A stretch of 28,799 nt of DNA. It comes from CAYMUG01 sp964393575. Its GTDB lineage: Bacteria > Patescibacteriota > Minisyncoccia > Spechtbacterales > 2-12-FULL-38-22. Location: assembly GCA_964393575.1 (NCBI GenBank), contig CAYMUG010000009.1, positions 1 to 28,799 on the forward strand, written 5' to 3'. A program made the translations under genes and the position numbers. Of the stretch, positions 1 through 7,974 are shown piece after piece (position 1 is the stretch's first letter; the number at the start of each line of letters is the position of its first letter). The notes under the pieces are model-generated. The model was not told the DNA's origin, did no database searches, and saw nothing but the letters and a program-made list of their open reading frames with translations.

Positions 1-285
1 ATGTGGACCAATCTGGGAAGTTTATTAAAAAACAAACAAAAAGGCTTTGAAACAAAACTTGAGGAAACTCAAACCCCTTTTGTATTTAAAAAAGTGTTAA
101 GAGATATCTACCCTGAAGCTTCAGAATACACGGAATATAAAAATATACAAAATAATACTCTTATAATAAAAACAACCTCCCCTTTGTGGATAGAGGAATT
201 AGAAGGAAAAAAAGAAGAGATTTTAACAGAAATCAATAAAAACAGGAAAATCCCTCTGAAAAAAATAAAAATTACATTAAGATAA
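1..285 (+). CDS. DUF721 / DciA-like small protein
   Basis: A 94-residue protein whose ATG is the first base of the window, so a longer N-terminus cannot be excluded. It resembles the DUF721 family, which includes DciA, the proposed loader of replicative helicase DnaB in many bacteria. The family-like part is the C-terminal half, roughly residues 50-94: the strand 'NTLIIKTTSPLWIEELE' followed by a helix 'KKEEILTEINKN' and a final basic strand 'KKIKITLR'. There is no signal peptide and no membrane segment, so it should be cytoplasmic and possibly nucleic-acid binding (rich in Lys). It converges on the penicillin-binding protein gene with only 8 bases between the two stop codons. Family assignment is from pattern memory only; a helicase-loading role here is inference. 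Confidence 0.6.
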   Translation: MWTNLGSLLKNKQKGFETKLEETQTPFVFKKVLRDIYPEASEYTEYKNIQNNTLIIKTTSPLWIEELEGKKEEILTEINKNRKIPLKKIKITLR

Positions 286-293
286 AAGTTTGT

Positions 294-3056
294 TTATTCA
301 ACCTTAAACACAAAATCTAAACTTCGTTTACCCCCCTCTTTATCTACAGCTTCCACATTTAGTATATGGGTATTTTTGTTACTTAATTTAGATGCTTTAA
401 TTGACCCTTGCACAGTAGCTGTAAAAGTTCCCTGACCGTAACTTTTTATGTCCAATGTATTATCATCCACTATTATTTCTGTGCGTTTTATGGGTAATGA
501 GGAACTCATTTCTGCCGCAATATTGATAGTTTCATTTTTATTAAATGAATTTTTAGAAGGTTTTCTTAAGTTTATATCTATATTGCTCTCGTTGGTATTT
601 TCTAAGACATCCGATTGTATAAAGTTTTTTCCTGCCCATGAACGCACTGCCATTTCCCAGTTTTCATATTGAGGGTCACTGCGCGGGTTTTCAGGTTTTT
701 CTTTTTGTGGATTGTCTTTATTAACATAATAAAGTATTGAGTGTGCGCCTCTTGTATTACCGTCAAGTACACTTTTTCCTGTTTTCGGAATGTTGGGCTT
801 GTGAAATATATCCTCCTGATTTTTAGGGGGTAATGCAAAAGGATTATTTTTTTCTTCTAAGTTTTCCTCTTTTTGTTTTCTGTCGTAAGCAAGGTTTACA
901 AAATTTTTAAGAATAGGGGCTGCTGCTTTGGATCCGGGAGCATTGTGCATAGGTTTGTTATTATTATTTCCTACCCAAACCCCCGCTGCTAAACTTTTTG
1001 TGTAACCTACTGTCCAGGCGTCTCTAAAATTTTGTGTAGTGCCGGTTTTAGCAGCAAAAGAAAGACCGGGTATATTTAAACTATTTTCTTCTCCGAACGC
1101 TCTTTCTCTGAATTCGTTATTACTTAAAGTATAATTAATTTGGTCTGCTATATTTTTTTCTATAACATTCTTAGGGTTAGGTGAGTATTCTTCAATAACT
1201 CTACCTTGTTTGTCTTCGACGCGCAGTACAAAAGTGGGTGTATGTTTTTCTCCGCGGGCAGCGAAAACACCGAAAGCTGAAGTTTCTTCAAGAAGTGTTA
1301 CATCACCCCCTCCTAAAACTAAAGACAATCCATATCTGGAAGAATTTTCAAGAGATTGGATTCCTAAGGACTGAGCAAATTCTATTGTGTCTTTTACGCC
1401 GGCCAAATAAAGGGTTTTAACGGAGGGGACATTCCTGGATTGTGCCAATGCTTCTTTCATAGGCAAAGGTCCGAAGTAAAGGTTGTCATAGTTTCTGGGA
1501 TTGTAGCAATCATCTCCTTCATCCTGAGCGTCGGAGGAACATTCCGAGTTAAACTCTGTAGGAACATCGTATAATATAGTATTGGGTGTATATCCTTTTT
1601 TAAAAGCCAGAGCATAAGCAAAGGGTTTAAAAGAAGAACCGGGTTGTTGAGGGGTAACACTAACGTTTACTTGAGGATCGAAGAAACAGTTTTTGCCCGT
1701 AATACAACCTTCCGGGGAGGGATCTCCGAAAAAATTTTTAGATCCCACCATAGCTAAAATTTGTCCCGAATGCGGGTCTATAGAAACAATAGAGGCATTA
1801 TGTGCGCCGAAGTTTTGTTTGTTAAATTCAGCCCGCTCTTTAACCGCATCTTCTGCAGCTTTCTGAATTGTTGGATCTAAGGTGGTTACAACGCGTAAAC
1901 CGGCTTGTTTTACAAAACTTGTTCCATACTTTTGCTCTAAATGTTTTCTGACTTCTGTCACAAAATGTGGGGCCTGTACTGTTTGTACATCCTGTTCAAT
2001 TTCAATATCTTTACTTTTCGCTTTTTCAAATTCTTCTTCAGTTATATAACCCGAGTTTAACATTCCTTGAAGAATATCATTTCTCCTTGTTTTTAGAACT
2101 TCTTTATTGTCTAAATAATATGTAGGTGCTCGAGGCAGGGCTGAAAGAGTAGCGGATTCGGTTACAGTTAATTCCTCTGCACTTTTATCAAAGTAAGTTT
2201 GTGCTGCTGCCTCTACTCCATAGGCGTTTGAACCATAGGGAACCTGGTTTAAGTAAAATTGAAGGATTTCATCTTTAGAGTATTTAAGCTCCATTTCTAA
2301 AGCTAAAATTGCCTCCTTCGCCTTTCTTGAAAGGGTGCGTTTAGGGGTTAAGAAAGCGTTTTTTATAAACTGTTGGGTTATAGTTGAGCCGCCTTGTTTT
2401 ATCTCTCCTCCTTTTACATTTATCCAGAAGGCCCTAAGAATACCTTCTACGTCTAATCCCATATGGTGGTAGAAATCCTGGTCTTCAGCGACAATTGTCG
2501 CGTTTTTTATGGATTCAGGCATTTCTTCAAAATCTATCACTGTTCTTTTCTGTTTTCCGTATATGTCGTATAAAACAGTAGTTTCTGAACGGTCTAAAAT
2601 TTTAGTGGATTCAGCTACAAATATTTCATTTGCTGAATCGATAGAAGGTAGATCTTTAGCGTAGTATATCAGCAAAGATGTAGCCGCAATAAAAACCACA
2701 AAAATACTGTAACCTATATAACGCAACGTCTTTTTTTTGTTTTTAAACATTTTACCAAGCATAGTTTTTGTAGTTTTTTTTAAAAAACACAAAAAAGCAG
2801 CTACAAGTTTATAGATAAAAACTAATATAGCAATAACTAAGGTTTTTAATGCATAAAATACGTTTTTTGTTGTCTCATAGCCGGATTCTTTCCACCAATT
2901 ACGAAGAGAGGCAAATGTTTTTAGAGTCCGTTTTTTTATAATATTGCTTTGTCTTAAAGCGATATTTAAAAATTCACCTCCTTTTTTTGCAATAAAATCC
3001 TTAGCTTTAGAAATAAAATCAAGTAATTTTTTGACTGTCCCGTTGTTATAGATCAT
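294..3056 (-). CDS. Class A penicillin-binding protein (bifunctional transglycosylase/transpeptidase)
   Basis: Builds and crosslinks peptidoglycan outside the membrane. The 920-residue protein has a very basic N-terminal part, a hydrophobic stretch at about 67-92, a second at about 112-132 (the likely anchor), then a GT51 transglycosylase domain with the EDQDFYHH motif (catalytic Glu191) and GGSTITQQ (222-229). The transpeptidase domain shows all three motifs: SxxK at Ser474-Lys477, SRN at 540-542 and KTGTT at 670-674. Residues about 830-920 form a Thr/Asn-rich beta-type tail that resembles an Ig-like domain. The extra N-terminal 110 residues with a second hydrophobic stretch are more than the family normally carries. 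It is divergent from tyrS and convergent with the DUF721 gene. The class A assignment is secure; which paralogue it corresponds to cannot be said. Confidence 0.95.
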   Translation of the reverse strand: MIYNNGTVKKLLDFISKAKDFIAKKGGEFLNIALRQSNIIKKRTLKTFASLRNWWKESGYETTKNVFYALKTLVIAILVFIYKLVAAFLCFLKKTTKTMLGKMFKNKKKTLRYIGYSIFVVFIAATSLLIYYAKDLPSIDSANEIFVAESTKILDRSETTVLYDIYGKQKRTVIDFEEMPESIKNATIVAEDQDFYHHMGLDVEGILRAFWINVKGGEIKQGGSTITQQFIKNAFLTPKRTLSRKAKEAILALEMELKYSKDEILQFYLNQVPYGSNAYGVEAAAQTYFDKSAEELTVTESATLSALPRAPTYYLDNKEVLKTRRNDILQGMLNSGYITEEEFEKAKSKDIEIEQDVQTVQAPHFVTEVRKHLEQKYGTSFVKQAGLRVVTTLDPTIQKAAEDAVKERAEFNKQNFGAHNASIVSIDPHSGQILAMVGSKNFFGDPSPEGCITGKNCFFDPQVNVSVTPQQPGSSFKPFAYALAFKKGYTPNTILYDVPTEFNSECSSDAQDEGDDCYNPRNYDNLYFGPLPMKEALAQSRNVPSVKTLYLAGVKDTIEFAQSLGIQSLENSSRYGLSLVLGGGDVTLLEETSAFGVFAARGEKHTPTFVLRVEDKQGRVIEEYSPNPKNVIEKNIADQINYTLSNNEFRERAFGEENSLNIPGLSFAAKTGTTQNFRDAWTVGYTKSLAAGVWVGNNNNKPMHNAPGSKAAAPILKNFVNLAYDRKQKEENLEEKNNPFALPPKNQEDIFHKPNIPKTGKSVLDGNTRGAHSILYYVNKDNPQKEKPENPRSDPQYENWEMAVRSWAGKNFIQSDVLENTNESNIDINLRKPSKNSFNKNETINIAAEMSSSLPIKRTEIIVDDNTLDIKSYGQGTFTATVQGSIKASKLSNKNTHILNVEAVDKEGGKRSLDFVFKVE

Positions 3057-3094
3057 TATTCTATATTATGATACGATAACTTAAAATACCGAAC

Positions 3095-3124
3095 AGTATA
3101 AAAGTACTAAAAAAAGATGTTCAA
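3095..3124 (-). promoter_or_regulatory. Possible sigma70-type promoter of the PBP gene
   Basis: Read on the minus strand: TTGAAC (3119-3124), an 18-base spacer, then TATACT (3095-3100), ending about 39 bases before the PBP ATG. The -10 is good and the -35 matches four of six positions. No comparably good pair was found for tyrS in the same divergent space. Confidence 0.3.
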
Positions 3125-3205
3125 GTCAACCTTAATAGTTTGTTAAAACATTATACAGCTTATAAGGTACACCATTTTTATATTAACACATAAAAATAAG
3201 CATTT

Positions 3206-4405
3206 ATGAATATATCTTTTACAAAAAAGGATATTTTAGAGAGGGGCGTAAGCGAGATAATAGAAGAGAAGAGTTTAAAAAAGAAACTTAATTCCGGAAG
3301 AAAGTTAAGAGTAAAGTTAGGAATAGACCCCACAGGACCTGATTTACATTTAGGACATACCGTTAATCTGTGGAAGTTAAGGCAGTTTCAGGATTTAGGA
3401 CATAAAGTAGTTTTGATTATCGGCGATTTTACCGCAACAATAGGGGATCCCAGCGGTCAAAATAAGGAGCGTACGCCACTAACAAAACAGGAGGTTAAGC
3501 GTAATATGAAAGGTTATATTGAACAAGCCGGAAAAATTTTAGATATTAAAAAAACAGAAATTCGCTACAACAGTGAATGGCATGAAAAAGAGGGTCTTGA
3601 CGCGGCAATTAAACTCGGAAGAACAGCCACTTACCAACAACTTACCAGGCGCGCTGACTTTCAGGAAAGAATAAAAAGAGATGACGAGATAACGTTTATG
3701 GAACTTTTTTATCCGTTGCTCCAGGGATACGATTCTGTGAAGGTAAAAGCGGATGTTGAAATCGGAGGAACAGATCAAAAATTTAACCTACTTATGGGCA
3801 GGCAAGTCCAACGAAAGTATGGCCAAAAAGAGCAGGATATAATAACATTGCCCCTTCTTTTAGGTATAGACGGCGTGAAAAAAATGAGCAAGTCGGAGGA
3901 CAATTACATTTCTTTACAGGAAAGCGCTGATGATATTTTCGGAAAAGTGATGAGGATAACAGATGATGAAATTACTACATATTATGAGCTTGTCTCTCCG
4001 GCTTCTTTCGCGGAAGTTAAAAAAATAAAAAAAGAGAAGGTATCGGGTAAAAAAGCAAGAGACCTTAAATTTGAGCTCGCCCTATTAATAACAGAGTTTT
4101 ATAAAGGAAAAGAGAAAGCTGAAAAAGCAGCTGAAAAGTTTGAGACAATGTATAAAAAAAATCAAACCCCGGAAGATATACCTGAAAGCACAACCCAAAA
4201 GAAAGAGTGGAATATAGTTGAACTGATAGTTGATCGCGATCCTGAACTTTCAAAAGGTGAAGCACGAAGGTTGGTAAGGCAAGGAGCAGTATACTTTAAT
4301 AATAAAAAAGTGGAAAACGCTGATGCGAAAGTAAAGCTTAGTCAAAAAGACAATATTTTACGTATAGGTAAAAGAAAGCACTATATGCTGCATCTCGAAA
4401 ACTAA
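3206..4405 (+). CDS. tyrS: Tyrosyl-tRNA synthetase
   Basis: Charges tRNA-Tyr with tyrosine in the cytoplasm. The 399-residue protein has the class I signatures: HLGH at 48-51 within GIDPTGPDLHLGH, and KMSKS at 226-230. The conserved block YPLLQGYDSVKVKADVEIGG (169-188) and 'GTDQKFN' directly after it identify the Tyr enzyme, of the KMSKS-bearing bacterial type. A C-terminal S4-like RNA-binding domain covers about 335-399 ('GEARRLVRQGAVYFNNKKV'). Length is normal. The ATG at 3206 precedes the conserved start of the fold and no good Shine-Dalgarno is visible. Transcription ends at a strong hairpin whose stem includes the stop codon. It stands alone between two minus-strand genes. Confidence 0.96.
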   Translation: MNISFTKKDILERGVSEIIEEKSLKKKLNSGRKLRVKLGIDPTGPDLHLGHTVNLWKLRQFQDLGHKVVLIIGDFTATIGDPSGQNKERTPLTKQEVKRNMKGYIEQAGKILDIKKTEIRYNSEWHEKEGLDAAIKLGRTATYQQLTRRADFQERIKRDDEITFMELFYPLLQGYDSVKVKADVEIGGTDQKFNLLMGRQVQRKYGQKEQDIITLPLLLGIDGVKKMSKSEDNYISLQESADDIFGKVMRITDDEITTYYELVSPASFAEVKKIKKEKVSGKKARDLKFELALLITEFYKGKEKAEKAAEKFETMYKKNQTPEDIPESTTQKKEWNIVELIVDRDPELSKGEARRLVRQGAVYFNNKKVENADAKVKLSQKDNILRIGKRKHYMLHLEN

Positions 4406-4443
4406 AAACGGCTAAATCGCACGATTTAGCCGTTTTTAGTTTT
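4398..4443. terminator. Bidirectional intrinsic terminator between tyrS and the ATP-grasp/GNAT gene
   Basis: Perfect inverted repeat with 22-base arms (4398-4419 and 4422-4443) around the core CGGCTAAATCG / CGATTTAGCCG. An A-run on one side and a T-run on the other give a U-tract in either direction. The tyrS stop codon (4403-4405) lies inside the left arm; the minus-strand gene stops 11 bases beyond the right arm. One element therefore serves both convergent genes. Confidence 0.9.
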
Positions 4444-4453
4444 ATCACTACTC

Positions 4454-5881
4454 CTATTTTTTGCCTTTTTTCATACCTCCGCTTTCTGTAAGTTCCGGTC
4501 CTTTCACTTTTTTCTTTTCACTTATACTGTACCGGAAAACAATACCGTCAGCCCCGTTCTTGAAATGTTCAGGCAGGGTTTTAACTTTTTCAAAGTGGGC
4601 TCTTTTGAAAGATTTTTGTCTGCGTTGATTTGTAGAGGGAACTACAGCTTCAATTTTTTTATTCCCCTCTTTTTTGGCTATTTTTGTGAGGTGACGCAGC
4701 ATTCTTCTCCCGATTCTTTGCCCTATATATTTAGGAAGAATAACAAGACGTGAAATGTAACGGGTATTTTTTTCCGAGTAGTGGGTCAGGTATGCGATGG
4801 GCTTATTTTCCTTTTTTATAATTATAATCTCTTTTTCTTTAAGTTCTTTTTGAAAATCTTTTTTATTTAAGGACTTTTCCAGGTTCTCTTTTTCTATTTT
4901 GTATAATTCTTCAAACATATCCATCTTTGTTTTAGAAGAAGATGGAGTATCAATACTCCATAAATATTTTCGTTCTATATATCTCACAAGCTCTTCGGCC
5001 ACATTTATTTTAGTTGCCGCCTCAAATCCCTCAAACATAGGAAATATATTTACCTCTACAATGTAATACTTGCCTTTATATTTAAGCACATCTACGCCGG
5101 CAAACTCCGCATTAAAAATTTTAGCCGCCTTTTTTGCTAAATCTTTTAACTCTTTTGATAGCTTTATTTTTTCTGTATAAGCCCCGCTGGCTACGTTTGT
5201 GCGAAATTCTCCCTCCGGGGCTGTTCTCTGCATCCCGCCTATAACTTTATTTCCTATAACAATAATTCTGTAATCCTGGTTTGTGGGGATATACTTCTGA
5301 ACCATAACTTTACCCAAGCCGAATTCTTCTATTAGACGCCCCGCCTCATCTTTACTGTTTATAAGAAAAATTTGTTTACCCTGGCTTCCTTCAATGCTTT
5401 TTACTATGTAGGGCGTTTTATATTTTTTATATACACTATCAGGAAGTTGCCTGCCCGTATAAAGAAGAGATGTAATTACCGGGAGATTATTTTTCGCTAA
5501 AAGATAGTGCTGGAAGAGTTTGTCATAAAAAGGCATTCTTTTAGCTGTTTTTTCGTTTAGTATGTGTTTATAGTACTTATTTATATAATCCACTATGAGG
5601 AGATAATGTCTGTATAGGTGGCTCAGGTAAACTCTCTCGCCCCCTTTTTTTGTTTGCGGAGAACGATTAAGAGGGGAGCGGGGAATTATGTAATCGTAAT
5701 ACTTTAGGTCTCTGCCGTCGCGCGCCTTTTTAATGGAAACACCTTTTTCGGAAAAAGAAAAAACAAGCCCTTTCCAGTAAACATAGTTCACTCCATGGCC
5801 CCGTTTTTTGAGCTCTTTTGTGAGGCGGTTAATTTCGTAATTTGTTTCTTTTCTGTTAAATCCCAGTAAAAGTATTCTCAT
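4454..5881 (-). CDS. RimK-type ATP-grasp ligase fused to a GNAT acetyltransferase
   Basis: A 475-residue fusion. Residues 1-310 form an ATP-grasp ligase of the RimK/glutathione-synthetase group: nucleotide-binding Lys161 and Gly-rich loop 'KSIEGSQGK' (161-169), the 'VQKYIPTNQDYRIIVIGNK' block (194-212), an Arg/Asn substrate region around 219-229, and metal ligands in 'IVEVN' (Glu277, Asn279). After a charged linker (about 318-350), residues about 350-450 look like a GNAT N-acetyltransferase: 'ISRLVILPKYIGQRIGRRML' (376-395) carries the acetyl-CoA pyrophosphate-binding Q/RxxGxG/A pattern as QRIGRR. It ends in a basic tail. The domain order suggests one protein that makes an amide bond and also acetylates an amine. 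It is 14 bases downstream of the amidohydrolase-like gene on the same strand, so the two form a likely operon. The substrate is unknown. Confidence 0.85.
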   Translation of the reverse strand: MRILLLGFNRKETNYEINRLTKELKKRGHGVNYVYWKGLVFSFSEKGVSIKKARDGRDLKYYDYIIPRSPLNRSPQTKKGGERVYLSHLYRHYLLIVDYINKYYKHILNEKTAKRMPFYDKLFQHYLLAKNNLPVITSLLYTGRQLPDSVYKKYKTPYIVKSIEGSQGKQIFLINSKDEAGRLIEEFGLGKVMVQKYIPTNQDYRIIVIGNKVIGGMQRTAPEGEFRTNVASGAYTEKIKLSKELKDLAKKAAKIFNAEFAGVDVLKYKGKYYIVEVNIFPMFEGFEAATKINVAEELVRYIERKYLWSIDTPSSSKTKMDMFEELYKIEKENLEKSLNKKDFQKELKEKEIIIIKKENKPIAYLTHYSEKNTRYISRLVILPKYIGQRIGRRMLRHLTKIAKKEGNKKIEAVVPSTNQRRQKSFKRAHFEKVKTLPEHFKNGADGIVFRYSISEKKKVKGPELTESGGMKKGKK

Positions 5882-5895
5882 ATCTCAAACTTAGT

Positions 5896-6534
5896 TTAGT
5901 GGTGAAGCGCCCCTTTTTTAGAAAAGTAGTGTTGAATTGTTTCACAAATAGCATCTGCTGTTCCTTGCGCTTTATTTTCTTCCGTGCGCATTGTTTCATT
6001 TAATTCAATTTGAACAGCCGGAATTCCGAAATTATGACGGACAAAGTAAGTCAATGTTTCTTCTCCCGGGCCGTTAACTTCCCGGAAAAAACCATTACTT
6101 AAGTCATCCTTTTTTGTGTTTGTATGCTTTTCAATGTTTGCCTTCAGGCTTTCTTCTATAAGCCGGTCATCCTCATGTAAATCGGGAATTTTAAAATCGT
6201 AATCTAAAAGAAAAGGACGGTCTTTTTTTGAGCCGTGTATATCCAAAAAAAGATTTACTCCCTTTTTTTCTATAATTTCTTTTACATGCGAACGGTAAAT
6301 ATCGTGTACATCTTCGTCCCAACCCACAAGTATACCGGGGCCTTTAGTGCGAATACTCCAAGCATCTGTTTTTTGCCGAATTTCACGCAGTATTTTTCGT
6401 ACATACTTTTCCTTGGGCTTTAAATAGTAAGCCCCTTGATTATCTTGCCTTAATATAGGCACCACATGAGGCGCTGAAATTAGCACGGGCGTTGCTCCTT
6501 TATTGATTTTTATGTGTTTGTGTGTTGATTTCAT
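5896..6534 (-). CDS. N-formylglutamate-amidohydrolase-like (FGase family) zinc hydrolase
   Basis: A 212-residue protein resembling the FGase family (zinc-dependent hydrolases of N-acyl amino acids, related in fold to zinc carboxypeptidases). Visible family motifs are 'LISAPHVV' with His23, 'LFLDIHGSKK' with Asp99-His100, and 'PAVQIELNETMR' with Glu177; these are the expected zinc ligand and catalytic positions. There is no signal peptide, so it is probably cytoplasmic. It is the first gene of a minus-strand pair with the ATP-grasp/GNAT fusion, 14 bases apart. That context suggests it removes an acyl group, or an acyl-amino acid, from the product or precursor of its partner rather than taking part in histidine degradation; no other hut gene is present. 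The substrate is not determinable from sequence. Confidence 0.7.
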   Translation of the reverse strand: MKSTHKHIKINKGATPVLISAPHVVPILRQDNQGAYYLKPKEKYVRKILREIRQKTDAWSIRTKGPGILVGWDEDVHDIYRSHVKEIIEKKGVNLFLDIHGSKKDRPFLLDYDFKIPDLHEDDRLIEESLKANIEKHTNTKKDDLSNGFFREVNGPGEETLTYFVRHNFGIPAVQIELNETMRTEENKAQGTADAICETIQHYFSKKGALHH

Positions 6535-6727
6535 TTTAATTTTACTAAAGTAATCTTATCTTCACTGTTTTTTAGGAAAATTAACAAAATATACACTATA
6601 CTATTTTAAATAAAAATCAACCCGGTTGCCGCACTTTAGTGGGATACTCCGCATTTTTGTTATCGTGACCTTATATTTTTGCATCAATATGTATCGTTAA
6701 TTCCGTTTATCCATTAAATGCACGCAA
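6535..6727. other. Gene-free AT-rich spacer upstream of the amidohydrolase gene
   Basis: This 193-base spacer lies between the end of ruvC and the start of the FGase-like gene, both on the minus strand. It should contain the promoter of the FGase/ATP-grasp pair, but no convincing -35/-10 pair with normal spacing stands out. A partial match on the minus strand is TTGATT (rc of about 6626-6631) followed by TATAGT at a short spacing. No hairpin comparable to the palindromes elsewhere is visible. Confidence 0.4.
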
Positions 6728-7225
6728 TTAACCATTATTTTCTATATTGCGCAATAAATCAAGAGAGTGGGCGCAACAAATAGCAACAGCTAAAGCATCG
6801 GCTGCATCCGGAGAGCTTGGTTCTTCATTTAGGTTCAAAATATTTTTTACCATATATTTCACCTGTTCTTTTTGTGCCTGTCCATATCCGGTTACTGCTT
6901 GTTTAACCTGCAGGGGGGTGAATATATGACATTCCTTACCTTTTTCTGCGGCAGCCAAGAGGGCAATACCCTGGGCTCTGCTTACATCTACAAGTGTTTT
7001 TTTATTTTTGAAGTAGAAAATATCTTCTACAGCCCACACATCCGGATTGTGTTTTTCTATAAGAGAAGTCAGGTTTTTGTGTAAATCTTTCAACCGCAAG
7101 TGTTTTTCTGCGTCCGTGGTTGTGTTAAATATACCGCAGTCAATAAATTCAGTTTCGGGTTTTTCGTATTCTATTACGCCGTAACCCATTTTGGCGGTGC
7201 CCGGATCTATGCCTATTATTGTCAT
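6728..7225 (-). CDS. ruvC: Holliday junction resolvase RuvC
   Basis: Cuts Holliday junctions during recombination, working with RuvAB. From the ATG at 7225 the protein has 165 residues, the normal size. The four acidic catalytic residues are all present: Asp7 in 'IIGIDPGT', Glu67 in 'WAVEDIF', and Asp140 and Asp143 in 'SPDAADALAVAI'. An open frame continues upstream to 7288 but the extra residues overlap yebC and are not family-like, so the start at 7225 was chosen. It begins 4 bases after the yebC stop, indicating co-transcription as yebC-ruvC. ruvB lies further upstream on the same strand; ruvA is not in the window. Confidence 0.95.
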   Translation of the reverse strand: MTIIGIDPGTAKMGYGVIEYEKPETEFIDCGIFNTTTDAEKHLRLKDLHKNLTSLIEKHNPDVWAVEDIFYFKNKKTLVDVSRAQGIALLAAAEKGKECHIFTPLQVKQAVTGYGQAQKEQVKYMVKNILNLNEEPSSPDAADALAVAICCAHSLDLLRNIENNG

Positions 7226-7229
7226 AAGT

Positions 7230-7787
7230 TCATAAATCAACATTAGAATAAATTTCCTGCACGTCATCCTGTTGATCCAGTTCTTCAAATAAACTTTTTA
7301 GTTTGTTTTTTGCATCTTCACCTACAGGAATAACGGCTTTTGGCTGCCATTCAATAACACCTTTTTCTCTCTCTACTTTTTCAAACAAAAATTTTGCACT
7401 TCCTTCTTCTGTCAATTTTCCGCCGTGATTTGAAAGTATATTTCTGAGTTCTGAGGCAGTCCTGTTTTTGTTGTCAGTAATAACTTTTATTAAAATTGCA
7501 GCACCTTCTGATGTGTACGCCTCCATTATGCTTTCTTCAAGATTGGTTTTTTCTTTTAACTCTCCGGTGCCTCTTTTTATGGCTTTTTCTATCTTTTCTT
7601 TAGGCATATTAGCTTCCTTTGCTTTTTCAATTAAATTATTAAGTGTGGGATTTTTTTCCGGATCACCCCCTCTTTCTCTTGCCTCAACCGTTATTGCTTT
7701 TGCAATTTTGTTAAACAAGGCTGCACGCTTTTTGTCGGTTTCAGCCTTTTTGTGTTTTATATTTGACCATTTAGAGTGACCACTCAT
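7230..7787 (-). CDS. yebC: YebC/TACO1-family protein, internally shortened
   Basis: Family members are translation factors for proline-rich stretches and/or transcriptional regulators. The start at 7787 gives the canonical beginning MSGHSKWSNIKHKKAETDKK. At 185 residues it is about 55-60 shorter than typical YebC (about 240-250). The N-terminal part, through 'DNKNRTASELRNILSNHGG' and 'EEGSAKFLFEK', is normal, and so is the very C-terminus ('ELDQQDDVQEIYSNVD'). Missing is the middle portion that usually follows 'GVI' (the 'AGAEDV...' strand-helix segment up to the '...MIP' strand); 'KGVIEWQPKAVIPVGEDAKN' joins the two. The frame is intact throughout, so this looks like a true deletion form, not a frameshift. 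Residues encoded before 7787 include a translated palindrome and are unlikely to be made. Confidence 0.92.
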   Translation of the reverse strand: MSGHSKWSNIKHKKAETDKKRAALFNKIAKAITVEARERGGDPEKNPTLNNLIEKAKEANMPKEKIEKAIKRGTGELKEKTNLEESIMEAYTSEGAAILIKVITDNKNRTASELRNILSNHGGKLTEEGSAKFLFEKVEREKGVIEWQPKAVIPVGEDAKNKLKSLFEELDQQDDVQEIYSNVDL

Positions 7788-7796
7788 AATTTTATT

Positions 7797-7816
7797 CCTG
7801 CCTGCCGGCAGGCAGG
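7797..7816. repeat. 20-bp perfect palindrome CCTGCCTGCCGGCAGGCAGG
   Basis: A perfect palindrome just upstream of the yebC ATG. Related, partly decayed versions are found at 9029-9059, inside truB (23306-23325) and at the apex of the compound repeat at 27783-27796. It is the prototype of the dispersed palindrome family in this window. Confidence 0.9.
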
Positions 7817-7832
7817 CGTTTACGCTCATAAA

Positions 7833-7936
7833 ATACTATAACAATAACAATGACCATGACACAGCGTCCGCGTAGCGAGCGCATTAGTTATCGCGCTTAG
7901 CGCGATAATGTCATGGTTATAGTCATTGTCATGGTG
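7833..7936. repeat. Compound palindromic repeat, copy 1
   Basis: About 100 bases with ATGAC/ATAAC-rich outer arms and an inner stem TTATCGCGC / GCGCGATAA separated only by TTA (7897-7899). A second copy lies at about 27727-27834. The two share a 24-base block exactly (7900-7923 and 27797-27820) and the AGCGAGCGCATTA block on the other side. Both copies lie in the same orientation upstream of a minus-strand gene (yebC here, uvrB for copy 2). Confidence 0.85.
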
Positions 7937-7940
7937 CGAG

Positions 7941-7969
7941 CAGAGTTCCGACGTTATGTCGGAACTCTG
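7941..7969. repeat. Perfect hairpin just downstream of ruvB
   Basis: Arms of 12 bases, CAGAGTTCCGAC (7941-7952) and its complement (7958-7969), loop GTTAT. It begins 5 bases after the ruvB stop codon. No T-run follows on the minus strand, so it may stabilise the ruvB 3' end rather than act as an intrinsic terminator. Confidence 0.75.
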
Positions 7970-7974
7970 TGAGC

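Noticed and set aside
7226..7288. N-terminal extension of RuvC
   Set aside because: It overlaps yebC and precedes the canonical MTIIGIDPG start.
7788..7829. N-terminal extension of YebC
   Set aside because: It is encoded by the palindrome, and the family starts at M-x-GHSKW.
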